64,000 nt of DNA. It comes from Kitasatospora purpeofusca (GTDB taxonomy: Bacteria; Actinomycetota; Actinomycetes; Streptomycetales; Streptomycetaceae). The first letter of the stretch is position 1. Each line of letters opens with the position of its first letter. Below, one piece after another: positions 1 to 8,828 of this stretch. The translations under genes and the position numbers were made by a program. The notes under the pieces were generated by a model, which was not told the DNA's origin, made no database searches, and was given only the letters and a program-made list of their open reading frames with translations. The stretch is taken from positions 1 through 64,000 of the forward strand of contig NZ_JODS01000002.1 of the NCBI RefSeq assembly GCF_000718025.1. Reading direction: 5' to 3'.

Positions 1-71
1 GGAAGCTAAGCCTCACAGCGCCGATGGTACTGCAGGGGGGACCCTGTGGGAGAGTAGGACGCCGCCGAACA
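1..71 (+). rRNA. rrf: 5S ribosomal RNA, 3' end (5' part lies outside the window)
   Basis: The first ~71 bases match the 3' half of actinobacterial 5S rRNA as I remember it: the GGAAGCTAAGC loop region, GCGCCGATGGTACTGC, and the closing GAGAGTAGGACGCCGCCG helix. The gene is cut by the window start, so a rRNA operon should lie immediately upstream. The exact 3' end (about 70-73) is estimated. A GC-rich hairpin follows within 15 bases, as expected for the end of a rRNA operon. Confidence 0.93.
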
Positions 72-84
72 ATCATTGTGAAGA

Positions 85-115
85 ACCCCCGTCGGGAAAT
101 CGGCGGGGGGTCTTT
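85..115 (+). terminator. Terminator of the rRNA operon
   Basis: ACCCCCGTCG and CGGCGGGGGGT form a stem of about 10 bp (one G-T wobble) around a short GGAAAT loop, followed by TCTTTG. It lies 14 bases past the end of the 5S gene. Confidence 0.8.
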
Positions 116-239
116 GCGTTCTGCCCTATTTGTCACCCTGTGTGATTCTTGTCATGCGGGCCAGGGGGGGACCCGTTTCGGCTGGTGGGGCGGGTCGCGG
201 TTAGCATGTGAACACCCTCCTAGCTCGAAAGATGGACTT

Positions 240-1697
240 GTGACTGTCAACGACGACGTGTTCACGGACTGGAAGAACCGCGAGGAGATCGCGGAGTCGA
301 TGATTCCGATCATCGGCCGACTGCACCGGGAGCGGGACGTCACTGTCCTGCTGTACAGCCGCTCCCTGGTGAACAAGTCGGTGGTCAGCATCCTGAAGAC
401 CCACCGGTTCGCCCGCCAGATAGCCGGCGAGGAGCTCTCGGTCACCGAGACGCTGCCGTTCCTGCAGGCGCTGACCACCCTGGATCTCGGCCCCTCCCAG
501 ATCGACCTCGGCATGCTTGCCGCCACCTACCGCGCCGACAGCCGCGGTCTCTCGGTGGAGGAGTTCACCGCGGAGGCCGTCGCCGGCGCCACCGGTGCCA
601 ACAAGTTCGAGCGCCGCGAGTCGGGCCGTGACGTCGTGCTCTACGGCTTCGGCCGGATCGGCCGCCTGGTCGCCCGTCTGCTGATCGAGAAGGCCGGCTC
701 CGGCAACGGCCTCCGGCTGCGGGCCATCGTCGTCCGTGGCGGTGGGGACCAGGACCTCGTGAAGCGCGCCTCGCTGCTTCGCCGTGACTCCATCCACGGC
801 CAGTTCCAGGGCACGATCACGGTCGACGAGGCGAACAGCACGATCGTCGCCAACGGCACCGCGATCAAGGTCATCTACGCCAACGACCCGTCCGAGATCG
901 ACTACACGGTCCACGGCATCCGGGACGCCATCCTGATCGACAACACGGGCAAGTGGCGGGACCGCGAGGGCCTGTCGAACCACCTCCGCCCGGGCATCGA
1001 GAAGGTCGTCCTGACGGCCCCCGGCAAGGGCGACGTGCCCAACATCGTGCACGGCGTCAACCACGACACCATCAAGCCGGACGAGCAGGTCATCTCCTGC
1101 GCCTCCTGCACCACCAACGCGATCGTTCCGCCGCTGAAGGCGATGGACGACGAGTTCGGCGTGCTGCGCGGCCACGTGGAGACCGTCCACTCGTTCACCA
1201 ATGACCAGAACCTTCTGGACAACTACCACAAGGCCGACCGTCGTGGCCGCTCGGCACCGCTGAACATGGTGATCACCGAGACCGGTGCCGCCTCGGCCGT
1301 CGCCAAGGCGCTGCCGGACCTCAAGGCGAAGATCACCGGCAGCTCGATCCGCGTGCCGGTTCCGGACGTCTCGATCGCCATCCTGAACCTCCAGCTGTCC
1401 CGCGAGACCGACCGCGAAGAGGTGCTGGACTACCTCCGCAACGTCTCGCTGACCTCCTCGCTGAAGCGCCAGATCGACTTCACCACCGCCCCGGACGCGG
1501 TGTCGAACGACTTCATCGGCTCGCGCCACGCGTCGATCGTCGACGCGGGTGCCACCAAGGTCGAGGGCGACAACGCGATCCTCTACCTGTGGTACGACAA
1601 CGAGTTCGGCTACTCCTGCCAGGTCATCCGGGTCGTCCAGCACGTCTCGGGCGTCGAGTACCCGACGTACCCCGTCCCGGCGGTGCCGGCGGTCTGA
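240..1697 (+). CDS. gap2: Glyceraldehyde-3-phosphate dehydrogenase, N-terminally extended type
   Basis: The product catalyses the NAD(P)-dependent oxidation and phosphorylation of glyceraldehyde-3-phosphate in the cytosol. The 485-residue protein is about 150 residues longer than classical GAPDH (about 335). The first ~130 residues (TVNDDVF...WKNREEIAE) are an all-helical extension seen in the 'Gap2' group of actinobacteria. The Rossmann motif YGFGRIGR begins at residue 135 and the catalytic cysteine is C290 in SCASCTTN. The GTG at 240 is chosen because the protein then begins VTVNDD, as in Streptomyces Gap2; the longer open frame upstream runs back through the 5S terminator. The gene stands alone, with an 18-bp terminator downstream. 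Confidence 0.95.
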   Translation: MTVNDDVFTDWKNREEIAESMIPIIGRLHRERDVTVLLYSRSLVNKSVVSILKTHRFARQIAGEELSVTETLPFLQALTTLDLGPSQIDLGMLAATYRADSRGLSVEEFTAEAVAGATGANKFERRESGRDVVLYGFGRIGRLVARLLIEKAGSGNGLRLRAIVVRGGGDQDLVKRASLLRRDSIHGQFQGTITVDEANSTIVANGTAIKVIYANDPSEIDYTVHGIRDAILIDNTGKWRDREGLSNHLRPGIEKVVLTAPGKGDVPNIVHGVNHDTIKPDEQVISCASCTTNAIVPPLKAMDDEFGVLRGHVETVHSFTNDQNLLDNYHKADRRGRSAPLNMVITETGAASAVAKALPDLKAKITGSSIRVPVPDVSIAILNLQLSRETDREEVLDYLRNVSLTSSLKRQIDFTTAPDAVSNDFIGSRHASIVDAGATKVEGDNAILYLWYDNEFGYSCQVIRVVQHVSGVEYPTYPVPAVPAV

Positions 1698-1747
1698 TTC
1701 GGGTGGATCGACGTCGGCGGGACCCCTCGTAGGGGCGCGGACATGAA

Positions 1748-1787
1748 CAGTGGGGCGGCAACCGGTGATCCGGTTGCCGCCCCACTG
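1748..1787. terminator. Perfect 18-bp stem terminator after gap2
   Basis: CAGTGGGGCGGCAACCGG (1748-1765) pairs perfectly with 1770-1787 around a TGAT loop. It has no U-tract, as is common in high-GC actinobacteria. Confidence 0.85.
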
Positions 1788-1981
1788 GCGTTTCCGGGTG
1801 TCCGGAGGGTCGGGTGGAGCGGATGTTGGAGGAGTGTTAACGCCCGCGTGACCTGCTGCTTCGCGGAAGGGGGTGAGGTGGCGCGGAGGTGACGTCCGGC
1901 CGCTGGAGGATGGATCAATGGTCTATACCAATGCGGTACTGTGGCCGTTGGAGCTGTCAGAAACACGGCTGTGGGGGCCAT

Positions 1982-3760
1982 ATGACTGTCCGACAAGTTA
2001 CGTCCATTTCATCTACTTCATCCTCTTCCTCCTCTCCTCCGACGCATCTGCCGCAACCGCCGGACGACCAGGAGCTCTACTGGTACTTCGGGCCGCAGCG
2101 GCGGTGGGTGCTGGTCGCGAGTTCGGCGGCGTTCGTTTTCACCGCCGGGACGATGTTCACGTTCGCGCTGCGGACGCCAGCGCTGTGGGTGTTCCTCGCC
2201 GTGCTGGGACTCAATGTCGTCGCGCTGGCGCTGTCCTCGGTCAACAGCCTGCGGCAGCGGCGGCTCACCCGGCAGTCCCACGAGGTGCTGGTGCACGCGT
2301 GGGCGCCGGAGGAACTGCCGACCGTCGACCTCTACCTGCCGACCTGCGGCGAGCCGCTGGACATCCTGGAGAACGCCTACCGGGCGGTGGCCGAGGTCGA
2401 CTGGCCCGGTGCGCTGACCGTCTGGGTGCTCGACGACGCCGACCGGACCGAGGTCGCCGACCTGGCGGCCGCGCACGGGTACCGGTACGTGGTGCGGCCC
2501 GACCGGGGGCACCTCAAGAAGGCCGGCAACCTCAACCACGCGCTCACGCTCAGCACCGGTGAGCTCATCGCCATCCTCGACGCGGACTTCGCGCCCCGGC
2601 CCGACTTCCTGCGCCACCTCGTCCCGTACTTCGCCGACCCGCGGATCGGCATCGTCCAGAGCCCGCAGTGCTTCGACACCGACGAGTCGATGAGCTGGAT
2701 CGAGCGCGCCGCCGGTGCCGCGCAGGAGTGGTTCTTCCGCTGGATCCAGCCCTCCCGCGACGCCAGTGACGCCGCCATCTGCTGCGGCAGCAACGCCGTC
2801 TACCGGCGGGTCGCGATCGACCGGGCCGGCGGGTTCGCCCGGCTCGACCACAGCGAGGACCTCTTCACCGGGCTCGGCCTGTACGCCCAGGGCTACCGGA
2901 CGCTGTACGTCCCGGTGCTGGTCGCCAAGGGCACCTCGCCCGACAACCTCGCCTCGTACGTCAACCAGCAGTACCGCTGGGCGATGGGCAATCTGCACCT
3001 GCTCGGCTCGCCCGAGCTCAAGCGGATCGGCGCGCCCTGGAGGATGCGGCTCTGCTTCTACGAGGGCATCGTCGGCTACCTCGCCGCCGCCGTGAACATC
3101 TTCGTCGCGCCACTGCCGCCGCTGGTGATGATGTTCTGGTACCCGGAGCAGATCCGGCCCTGGCACGTGCTGCCGATGCTGGCGCCGCTCTGGCTCTGGC
3201 ACGTGCTGCTGCCCCGGGTCAGCCGTACCCGCTGGCGGATCGAGGTGATCCGCTCCAACGTGCTGATGAGCGTCGCCGCCGGGGTTGCCTTCTGGCACAC
3301 CCTGCGCGGTCGCAGCGCGGCCTGGGTGCCGACCGGCGCCGCCGGTTCGGCCGGGCCGGACGCGACGGGGGCCGGCGCGCCCGCGGCGCGGAGCAAGTCC
3401 CGCTCCGGCGGGATGGCGCGCAAGGTCGTCCTGGTCTCGCTGGCCTGGCTCGGCGCCTCGCTCGGGGCCGCCGCCGTCGGCCTCGGCCTGGCCGTCTCGC
3501 AGTACGGATGGGCCCCCAACTGGGGTCTCGGGCTCTACCTCGCGGTGCAGGCGCAGATCGGTCTGCCGCTGATCCGCGACCTCGTCGGCGAGGTGCGCGG
3601 CACCGCCCGCCGCGACGACGTCACAGCCGGGCCGAAGGCGCCCCGGTCAGGCATGCTGCCCCGCCGCTGGCCGGAGGGGCTGGCCGCCACCGCCACGCTC
3701 GTGCTCACCGCTCTGCTCGCGTCCGGCTGGGTCCGGCCGATGCTGCCCTGGCTGGGTTGA
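1982..3760 (+). CDS. Processive family-2 glycosyltransferase, cellulose-synthase-like membrane protein
   Basis: The 592-residue membrane protein carries every hallmark of BcsA/hyaluronan-synthase-type processive GT2 enzymes: D151-D152 (VLDDADR), DAD at 200-202 (ILDADF), the catalytic-base region HSED with D293, and QQYRW at 329-333. Two membrane segments lie near residues 35-85 and several more follow the catalytic domain from about 370. It should polymerise a beta-linked glycan from a UDP-sugar on the cytosolic face and extrude it. ATG 1982 is chosen because a G-rich site (GTGGGGG) precedes it and the residues upstream look non-coding. It lacks the GlxA copper oxidase neighbour of Streptomyces CslA; instead an acyltransferase-GH16 fusion follows 16 bp downstream, suggesting one transcription unit. 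Substrate and product are unknown. Confidence 0.85.
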   Translation: MTVRQVTSISSTSSSSSSPPTHLPQPPDDQELYWYFGPQRRWVLVASSAAFVFTAGTMFTFALRTPALWVFLAVLGLNVVALALSSVNSLRQRRLTRQSHEVLVHAWAPEELPTVDLYLPTCGEPLDILENAYRAVAEVDWPGALTVWVLDDADRTEVADLAAAHGYRYVVRPDRGHLKKAGNLNHALTLSTGELIAILDADFAPRPDFLRHLVPYFADPRIGIVQSPQCFDTDESMSWIERAAGAAQEWFFRWIQPSRDASDAAICCGSNAVYRRVAIDRAGGFARLDHSEDLFTGLGLYAQGYRTLYVPVLVAKGTSPDNLASYVNQQYRWAMGNLHLLGSPELKRIGAPWRMRLCFYEGIVGYLAAAVNIFVAPLPPLVMMFWYPEQIRPWHVLPMLAPLWLWHVLLPRVSRTRWRIEVIRSNVLMSVAAGVAFWHTLRGRSAAWVPTGAAGSAGPDATGAGAPAARSKSRSGGMARKVVLVSLAWLGASLGAAAVGLGLAVSQYGWAPNWGLGLYLAVQAQIGLPLIRDLVGEVRGTARRDDVTAGPKAPRSGMLPRRWPEGLAATATLVLTALLASGWVRPMLPWLG

Positions 3761-3776
3761 AAGGTCGCCTTCTTCC

Positions 3777-6700
3777 ATGTCGTCACCTCCCAAGTCATCA
3801 CCTCCGAAGTCATCACCTCCGAAGTCATCACCTCCCGACTCGTCACCTCCCGACTCGTCACTGCCGGAACCGTCGACCCTTGTGCCCGAGCTCGCGCCGG
3901 ATGCCTTCACCATCCCGAGCCAGCGGACCGCCGGCGGTCGCGCCGGTGACGCCGGTCGCGGCGGCCGCTTCGGCCGCGCTCTCTCCCGGGGTTCCGATGC
4001 CCCGGGCCGGGCGCACCGGTCGGCCGGGTTCCGTCCCGACATCGAGGGCCTGCGCGCGCTGGCCGTGCTCTCCGTGCTCGCCTTCCACGCCGCCGTCCCC
4101 GGGCTGGCCGGCGGCTTCGTCGGGGTCGACGTCTTCCTCGTCGTCTCCGGCTACCTGATCACCGGCCTGCTGCTGCGCGAGGCCACCACCACCGGCCGGA
4201 TCCGGCTCGGCGAGTTCTTCTCCCGCCGGGCCCGCCGGCTGCTGCCCTCGGCCGCGATCGTGCTCGGCGCGGTGGCACTGTTCGGTGCCTGGCTGACGGT
4301 GCCGCTGCGGCGGGCCGACCTGGAGTACGACGTGCTCGCGGCGGCGCTCTCGGTCGGCAACTGGCGCTTCGTCGCCCAGCAGACCGACTACCTGGCCGCC
4401 GGGCGGGACGAGAGCCCGCTGCTGCACTTCTGGTCGCTCGCCGTGGAGGAGCAGTTCTACCTGGTGTGGGGTCCGCTGCTGGCCCTCACCGCCTACCTGG
4501 TGCTGCGGGTGGCGCGGCGCGGCCGGGCGGACGGGCGCGGGCGGGCGGTGCGGCCGGTCGCGGCGGCGCTGGCCGCCGTGCTGACCGTCGGGTCCTTCGC
4601 GCTCTCGCTGCGCTGGACGCACGACTCCGTCTCGCTCGCCTACCTCGGAACTCCCTCCAGGGTCTGGCAGTTCGGGGTCGGCGCGCTGCTGGCCCTGCTG
4701 CCCTGGCACCTGCTGCGCGGGCCGCGCCCGCTGCGGGCGGTGGTGGGCTGGGGCGGTGCGGCGGCCGTGGTGTGGTGCGTGCTGGCGTACGACAGCGGCA
4801 CCCCGTACCCGGGCTGGGCCGCGCTGGTGCCGACCCTGGGCACGGCGGCCGTCATCCTGGCCGGTACGCCGGGGCGGGAGGGGAGCGCGGCGCCCGGCTA
4901 CGGCGTGGACCGCGTCCTCGGCCTGCGGGTCCCGCGCGCGATCGGGCGGCTCTCCTACAACCTCTACCTGTGGCACTGGCCGGTGCTGGTCCTGGTGGGC
5001 GCGAAGTTCGGCCCGCTGGACTGGCCGGTGAAGGTGGCGCTCACCGCCGCCTCGGCGCTGCCCGCCGCGGCCGTGATGCGGTGGGTCGAGCAGCCGCTGC
5101 GGCACAGCCGCACCCTCTCCGAACTCCCGCGCCGGGGGCTGTCCCTGGGTCTCGCCGCGGTGGTCATCCCGGTGGTGCTGGCGCTGGTCGTCGGCACCGG
5201 GACGCTGCGGCTGCTCGGCCCGGCGGCGCCGGTCGACCTCCAGGGGCTGCCGCCCGGTTCGCCGGACGGCACCTCGCTGCTGGTGCGCACCGCGGCCCCG
5301 GCCAAGGGCGGTCCGGCGGTGGTGCCGGACGCCGTCCAGGCGCGCAAGGACTTCCCGCCGGACGGCGAGTGCGAGGTCGACCCGGCGGCCACCACCAGCC
5401 CCGACTGCCGCTTCGGCGTGGTCGGCAGCCCGGACCGGATCGTGCTGCTCGGCGACTCGCACGCCGGCCAGTGGTTCTCCTCGCTGCTCGCCCTCGCCGC
5501 CGAACGGCGCTGGGAACTGGAGGAGTTGGTCAAGCAGGGCTGCCCGCTGCCGGAACTCTCGGTGGTGAACCCGCAGTTGGGCCGGACCTACCGGGAGTGC
5601 GACACCTGGCGGGCGAACGCCCTGACCCGGCTGGCCGAGGGCCCCAAGCCCCGGCTGATCGTGGTCTCCACCCTCAACCGGTACACCGACGACCGCGAGA
5701 CGGTGCTCCAGGGCTGGGCGAAGACCCTCGCCCCGCTGCGTGAACTCGGCGTCCCGATCGTCTACTTGCGCGACACCCCGATTCCCGGGACGGACGTGCC
5801 GGCCTGCGTCTCCGGCCACACCGACGACCCGGCGGCCTGCGAGTTCCCGCGCGACAAGGCGCTCTGGGCGGACCCGCTCGCGGACGAGATCGCGGCCGGC
5901 CGGATCCCGGGCGTGCGCGCGGTGTCGGTCAACGACGTCATCTGCCCGGGCAGCGGCCGGAGTTGCCCGGCCGTCCTGGAGCGCATCCTGCTCTACCGCG
6001 ACGACACCCATCTGACCAATGTCGCGGCCGTCGTCCTGACGCCGCGCCTGGAGCGGGTGTTGACGGACGCGGGCGCCCTGCCGCCGCGCGCCGCCGCCGG
6101 TACCGCTAGCAGCACTTCCCCGGCGCCGGACGCGTCCGGCTGGACCCAGCTGCTGCGCGACGACTTCGACGGAGCGGCCGGCAGCCGCCCGTCCGCCGCG
6201 AACTGGCAGTACGACCTCGGCACCTGCTACCCGGGCTGCCCGGCCGCGCAGTGGGGGACCGGCGAGGTCGAGACCATGACCGACTCGACCGACAACGTCC
6301 GGCTCGACGGCCGGGGGGCGCTGGAGATCGTGCCCACCCGGGACGCGGCGGGCCGCTGGTCCTCCGGCCGGATCGAGTCCCGCCGCGCCGACCTCGCCCC
6401 GCCGCCCGGCGGTGTGCTGCGGATCGAGGCCGGGATCGCCCTGCCCGACGTCACCGGTCCGGCCGCCGCCGGCTACTGGCCCGCCTTCTGGACCCTCGGC
6501 GGCGAGCTGCGCAACGGGTACACCGGCTGGCCGGCCATCGGCGAGCTGGACATCCTGGAGCAGGTCAACGGCCGGGACTCGGTCTTCGGCACGATGCACT
6601 GCGGCGTGCTGGACGGCGGGCCCTGCCAGGAGCCGCGCGGCCTCGGGTCGGGCGACCAGCCCTGCGGCGCCGAGTGCCGCAGCGGCTTCCACCGCTACGC

Positions 6701-6953
6701 GGTCGAGGTCGACCTGAAGCCGGGCGCCGAGGAGGTCCGCTGGTACCTCGACGGCCGGGTGCACCACCGGGTGACGGCCGCGCAGATGGACCGCGCGACC
6801 TGGGACCGGGCCGTCGGCCGGGGCCTGTTCCTCATCCTCAACGTCGCCGTCGGCGGCAACCTCCCGGCCGCCTTCGGCAGCTCCGTCACCCCGGCCACCG
6901 AGCCGGGCCACCCGATGCGGGTGGACTACGTGTCGGTGGCCTCGAAGCAGTAG
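3777..6953 (+). CDS. Three-domain protein: acyltransferase-3 (OafA type), SGNH and C-terminal GH16 beta-glucanase
   Basis: The 1058-residue protein has four parts. Residues 2-31 are six SSPPK/SSPPD/SSLPE pentapeptides. The acyltransferase-3 domain starts near residue 85 (FRPDIEGLRALAVL, VDVFLVVSGYLITG) with about ten membrane helices and an RRARRLLP motif. An extracytoplasmic SGNH domain follows (LLGDSHAGQW near 555, DDTHLT near 745). From about 787 to the end lies a glycoside hydrolase 16 fold with the catalytic ExDxxE motif at E923/D925/E928. OafA-SGNH proteins O-acylate cell-surface glycans; GH16 enzymes cut or transglycosylate beta-1,3/1,4-glucans or galactans. The tethered hydrolase would sit outside the membrane. 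It directly follows the GT2 synthase, so the pair probably makes, acylates and trims one polysaccharide. A domain artefact is unlikely because the frame is open throughout with uniform coding bias. Confidence 0.82.
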   Translation: MSSPPKSSPPKSSPPKSSPPDSSPPDSSLPEPSTLVPELAPDAFTIPSQRTAGGRAGDAGRGGRFGRALSRGSDAPGRAHRSAGFRPDIEGLRALAVLSVLAFHAAVPGLAGGFVGVDVFLVVSGYLITGLLLREATTTGRIRLGEFFSRRARRLLPSAAIVLGAVALFGAWLTVPLRRADLEYDVLAAALSVGNWRFVAQQTDYLAAGRDESPLLHFWSLAVEEQFYLVWGPLLALTAYLVLRVARRGRADGRGRAVRPVAAALAAVLTVGSFALSLRWTHDSVSLAYLGTPSRVWQFGVGALLALLPWHLLRGPRPLRAVVGWGGAAAVVWCVLAYDSGTPYPGWAALVPTLGTAAVILAGTPGREGSAAPGYGVDRVLGLRVPRAIGRLSYNLYLWHWPVLVLVGAKFGPLDWPVKVALTAASALPAAAVMRWVEQPLRHSRTLSELPRRGLSLGLAAVVIPVVLALVVGTGTLRLLGPAAPVDLQGLPPGSPDGTSLLVRTAAPAKGGPAVVPDAVQARKDFPPDGECEVDPAATTSPDCRFGVVGSPDRIVLLGDSHAGQWFSSLLALAAERRWELEELVKQGCPLPELSVVNPQLGRTYRECDTWRANALTRLAEGPKPRLIVVSTLNRYTDDRETVLQGWAKTLAPLRELGVPIVYLRDTPIPGTDVPACVSGHTDDPAACEFPRDKALWADPLADEIAAGRIPGVRAVSVNDVICPGSGRSCPAVLERILLYRDDTHLTNVAAVVLTPRLERVLTDAGALPPRAAAGTASSTSPAPDASGWTQLLRDDFDGAAGSRPSAANWQYDLGTCYPGCPAAQWGTGEVETMTDSTDNVRLDGRGALEIVPTRDAAGRWSSGRIESRRADLAPPPGGVLRIEAGIALPDVTGPAAAGYWPAFWTLGGELRNGYTGWPAIGELDILEQVNGRDSVFGTMHCGVLDGGPCQEPRGLGSGDQPCGAECRSGFHRYAVEVDLKPGAEEVRWYLDGRVHHRVTAAQMDRATWDRAVGRGLFLILNVAVGGNLPAAFGSSVTPATEPGHPMRVDYVSVASKQ
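3780..3869 (+). repeat. 15-bp in-frame repeats encoding SSPPK/SSPPD/SSLPE
   Basis: About six copies of a TCATCACCTCCGAAG-like unit at the start of the fusion gene encode a Ser/Pro-rich cytosolic N-terminal tail whose fifth position is Lys three times, then Asp or Glu. Such arrays change copy number easily. Confidence 0.8.
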
Positions 6954-6988
6954 CCGACCCGCCGGGCGGCCCGCCCGGCGGCACGACC

Positions 6989-7031
6989 CGGCCCCGGCCG
7001 AGGAGCTCTCTCCGCTCCCCGGCCGGGGCCG
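6989..7031. terminator. Bidirectional terminator between convergent genes
   Basis: CGGCCCCGGCCG (6989-7000) pairs with CGGCCGGGGCCG (7020-7031); the loop contains a smaller GGAGC/GCTCC stem. It lies between the convergent GH16 fusion gene and the SDR gene. Confidence 0.75.
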
Positions 7032-7071
7032 TTCCACGTCCGGTCCCTTGCATCGGCCCGCCGGCGGGCGG

Positions 7072-7953
7072 TCAGGCCGCCGCGTCGGGCGGGAAGGCGA
7101 CCGGGTAGGGCTCGGCGAAGTCGGCGGAGCGGGCGACCTCGCGCCACCTGGTGTCCTCGGCGAGGAGCCGGCGGTCCTGGGCGAGGGAGTACTCGACCGC
7201 GTTGACCCCGAGCGGCAGGTGGTCCGGGATGTCGCGGCGGTCGGCCATCCGGACCAGGATCCCGGCCGCACGGACCGGGTCGCCCGCGGCGCCGTCGCCG
7301 CCCTGCCGCAGCCGGGCGTTGACGGCGCCGACCGTTTCCTCGTAGGCGGCCGGGACGTCGTGGACGGTCATCGAGGAGCCGGCCCAGTCGGTGCGGAAGC
7401 CGCTGGGTTCGACCACCAGCACCTTCACCCCGAACGGCGCGGTCTCGGCGCGCAGGACGCGGCTGAACCCGTCGATGGCGAACTTGGCGGCCTGGTAGGA
7501 GGCGATCCCGGGGGACCCTCCGACCCGGCCGCCGACGGAGGAGAACTGGATCACCAGCCCGCTCCGCTGCTCCCGCAGCAGCGGGATCGCGGCCTTGGTG
7601 ACGTGGTAGACACCCCAGAAGTTGGTCTCGAACTGGGCCCGGAAGTCGGCGTCCTCGGTGGTCTCGATCGGCGAGACATTGGCGTAGCCGGCGTTGTTGA
7701 CCAGTACGTCGATCCGGCCGAAGCGGCTGTGGGCCTCGGCGAGCGCCGCCCGGGCGGCCGCCGGGTCGGTGACGTCGAGCGCGATCGGCCGGATCCGCTC
7801 GCCGAACTCCTCGGCGAGGTCGGCGAGTTGCTCGGGGCGGCGGGCGGTGGCGGCGACCCGGTGGCCGGCCTCCAGGGCCGCGCGGGCGAGGGTGCGGCCG
7901 AAGCCGCGGGAGCTGCCGGTGATGAACCAGACCTTGCTGTCCTTGCTGTCCAT
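7072..7953 (-). CDS. Short-chain dehydrogenase/reductase
   Basis: A 293-residue classical SDR with the cofactor motif TGSSRGFG (residues 12-19), NNAG (86-89), the active-site Ser near 138-139 and the Y153-x3-K157 pair (ASYQAAK). It is expected to be a soluble NAD(P)H-dependent oxidoreductase; the substrate cannot be read from the sequence. It starts 58 bp from a divergent TetR regulator that shares its promoter region, so it is probably that regulator's target. Confidence 0.88.
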   Translation of the reverse strand: MDSKDSKVWFITGSSRGFGRTLARAALEAGHRVAATARRPEQLADLAEEFGERIRPIALDVTDPAAARAALAEAHSRFGRIDVLVNNAGYANVSPIETTEDADFRAQFETNFWGVYHVTKAAIPLLREQRSGLVIQFSSVGGRVGGSPGIASYQAAKFAIDGFSRVLRAETAPFGVKVLVVEPSGFRTDWAGSSMTVHDVPAAYEETVGAVNARLRQGGDGAAGDPVRAAGILVRMADRRDIPDHLPLGVNAVEYSLAQDRRLLAEDTRWREVARSADFAEPYPVAFPPDAAA

Positions 7954-7970
7954 GCCGTTAGTAAAACACT

Positions 7971-7989
7971 GTTGCGCTAATAGTGCAAC
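7971..7989. promoter_or_regulatory. Probable TetR operator in the SDR/TetR divergent promoter
   Basis: GTTGCGCTAATAGTGCAAC is a 19-bp inverted repeat (8-bp arms, one mismatch). A further half-site GTTGCGCT follows at about 7992-7999. It sits in the 58-bp gap between the divergent start codons. The TetR product of the adjacent gene is the obvious ligand; this is inference. Confidence 0.65.
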
Positions 7990-8011
7990 GGCGTTGCGCT
8001 ACGATGGGCGG

Positions 8012-8686
8012 GTGACTGCACCGGAGTTCCAGCGCGCCCGCTCGCCCGAGGCCAAGCGACAGCGCGAAGCCGCGATCCTGGAGGCGGCGCGAGCCCTCGG
8101 CCGCGAGCGCGGCATCAGGGAGGTCTCGCTGACGGACATCGCCGCCGCGGTGGGGATGCACAAGTCCGCGTTGCTGCGCTACTTCGAGACGCGCGAGGAG
8201 ATCTTCCTGCGCCTGACGGCGGAGGGCTGGGACGAGTGGTCCCGCGCGCTGTCCGCCCGCCTGCGCGACACCGCCGAACCGGGCCCGGCCCCGGTGGCGC
8301 GGGCCTTCGCCGCCACCCTCGCCGCCCGCGGGCCGTTCTGCGACCTGCTCGCCCACGCCCCGCTCAACCTCGAGCGCAACGTCTCCCTGGACGCCGTCCG
8401 CGACTTCAAGCTCGCCACCCTCGCCGCCCGGGGGCCGATCACGGCGGCCGTCCGCGACCGGCTGCCGGCCCTGGACGACCGGGCCGTCACCGACCTCGTC
8501 GCCACCGCCGTCTCGCTCGCCGGTGCGCTCTGGCAGATCGCCAACCCCGGCCCCGAGGTCGCCGCCCTCTACCGCGGCGACCCCCGCCTCGCCCACGCCG
8601 TCGTCGAGGTCGAACCCCGGCTGGCCCGCATCCTGACCGCGACCCTCACCGGCCTGCTCGCGGCGGCGGACGAAGCGGCCGGCTGA
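8012..8686 (+). CDS. TetR-family transcriptional regulator
   Basis: A 224-residue protein with a TetR-type helix-turn-helix near residues 20-65 (EAARALGRERG...VSLTDIAAAVGMHKSALLRYFETREEIF) and a diverse C-terminal ligand domain. GTG 8012 is chosen because the open frame upstream covers the operator and the divergent gene. It is divergent from the SDR gene and likely represses it and itself through the GTTGCGCT palindrome. Confidence 0.88.
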   Translation: MTAPEFQRARSPEAKRQREAAILEAARALGRERGIREVSLTDIAAAVGMHKSALLRYFETREEIFLRLTAEGWDEWSRALSARLRDTAEPGPAPVARAFAATLAARGPFCDLLAHAPLNLERNVSLDAVRDFKLATLAARGPITAAVRDRLPALDDRAVTDLVATAVSLAGALWQIANPGPEVAALYRGDPRLAHAVVEVEPRLARILTATLTGLLAAADEAAG

Positions 8687-8828
8687 CGGGGGCGGCGGCA
8701 GGCTCACCGGGCGGGCCGACTGATCGGAACGGGTGACGGTGGTGGGGCGTCCACCGGGGCGGCGGATCCGGGGCGGTGACGGTGTGTATAGGTGACAGCC
8801 GGAGAACCGCGACGGAAGGACCGCCCCC

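Noticed and set aside
1..239. Protein-coding start for GAPDH at position 24
   Set aside because: That region is 5S rRNA and its terminator; the conserved protein start is GTG 240.
3858..7271. A 1137-codon open frame on the minus strand opposite the GH16 fusion gene
   Set aside because: It is antisense to a gene with clear domains, is Arg/Gly/Pro/His-rich and has no recognisable motif; long antisense frames are normal at this GC content.
7048..7980. A plus-strand frame opposite the SDR gene
   Set aside because: It is antisense to an SDR with intact catalytic residues and shows the repetitive Val/Asp/Gly/Arg composition of shadow frames.
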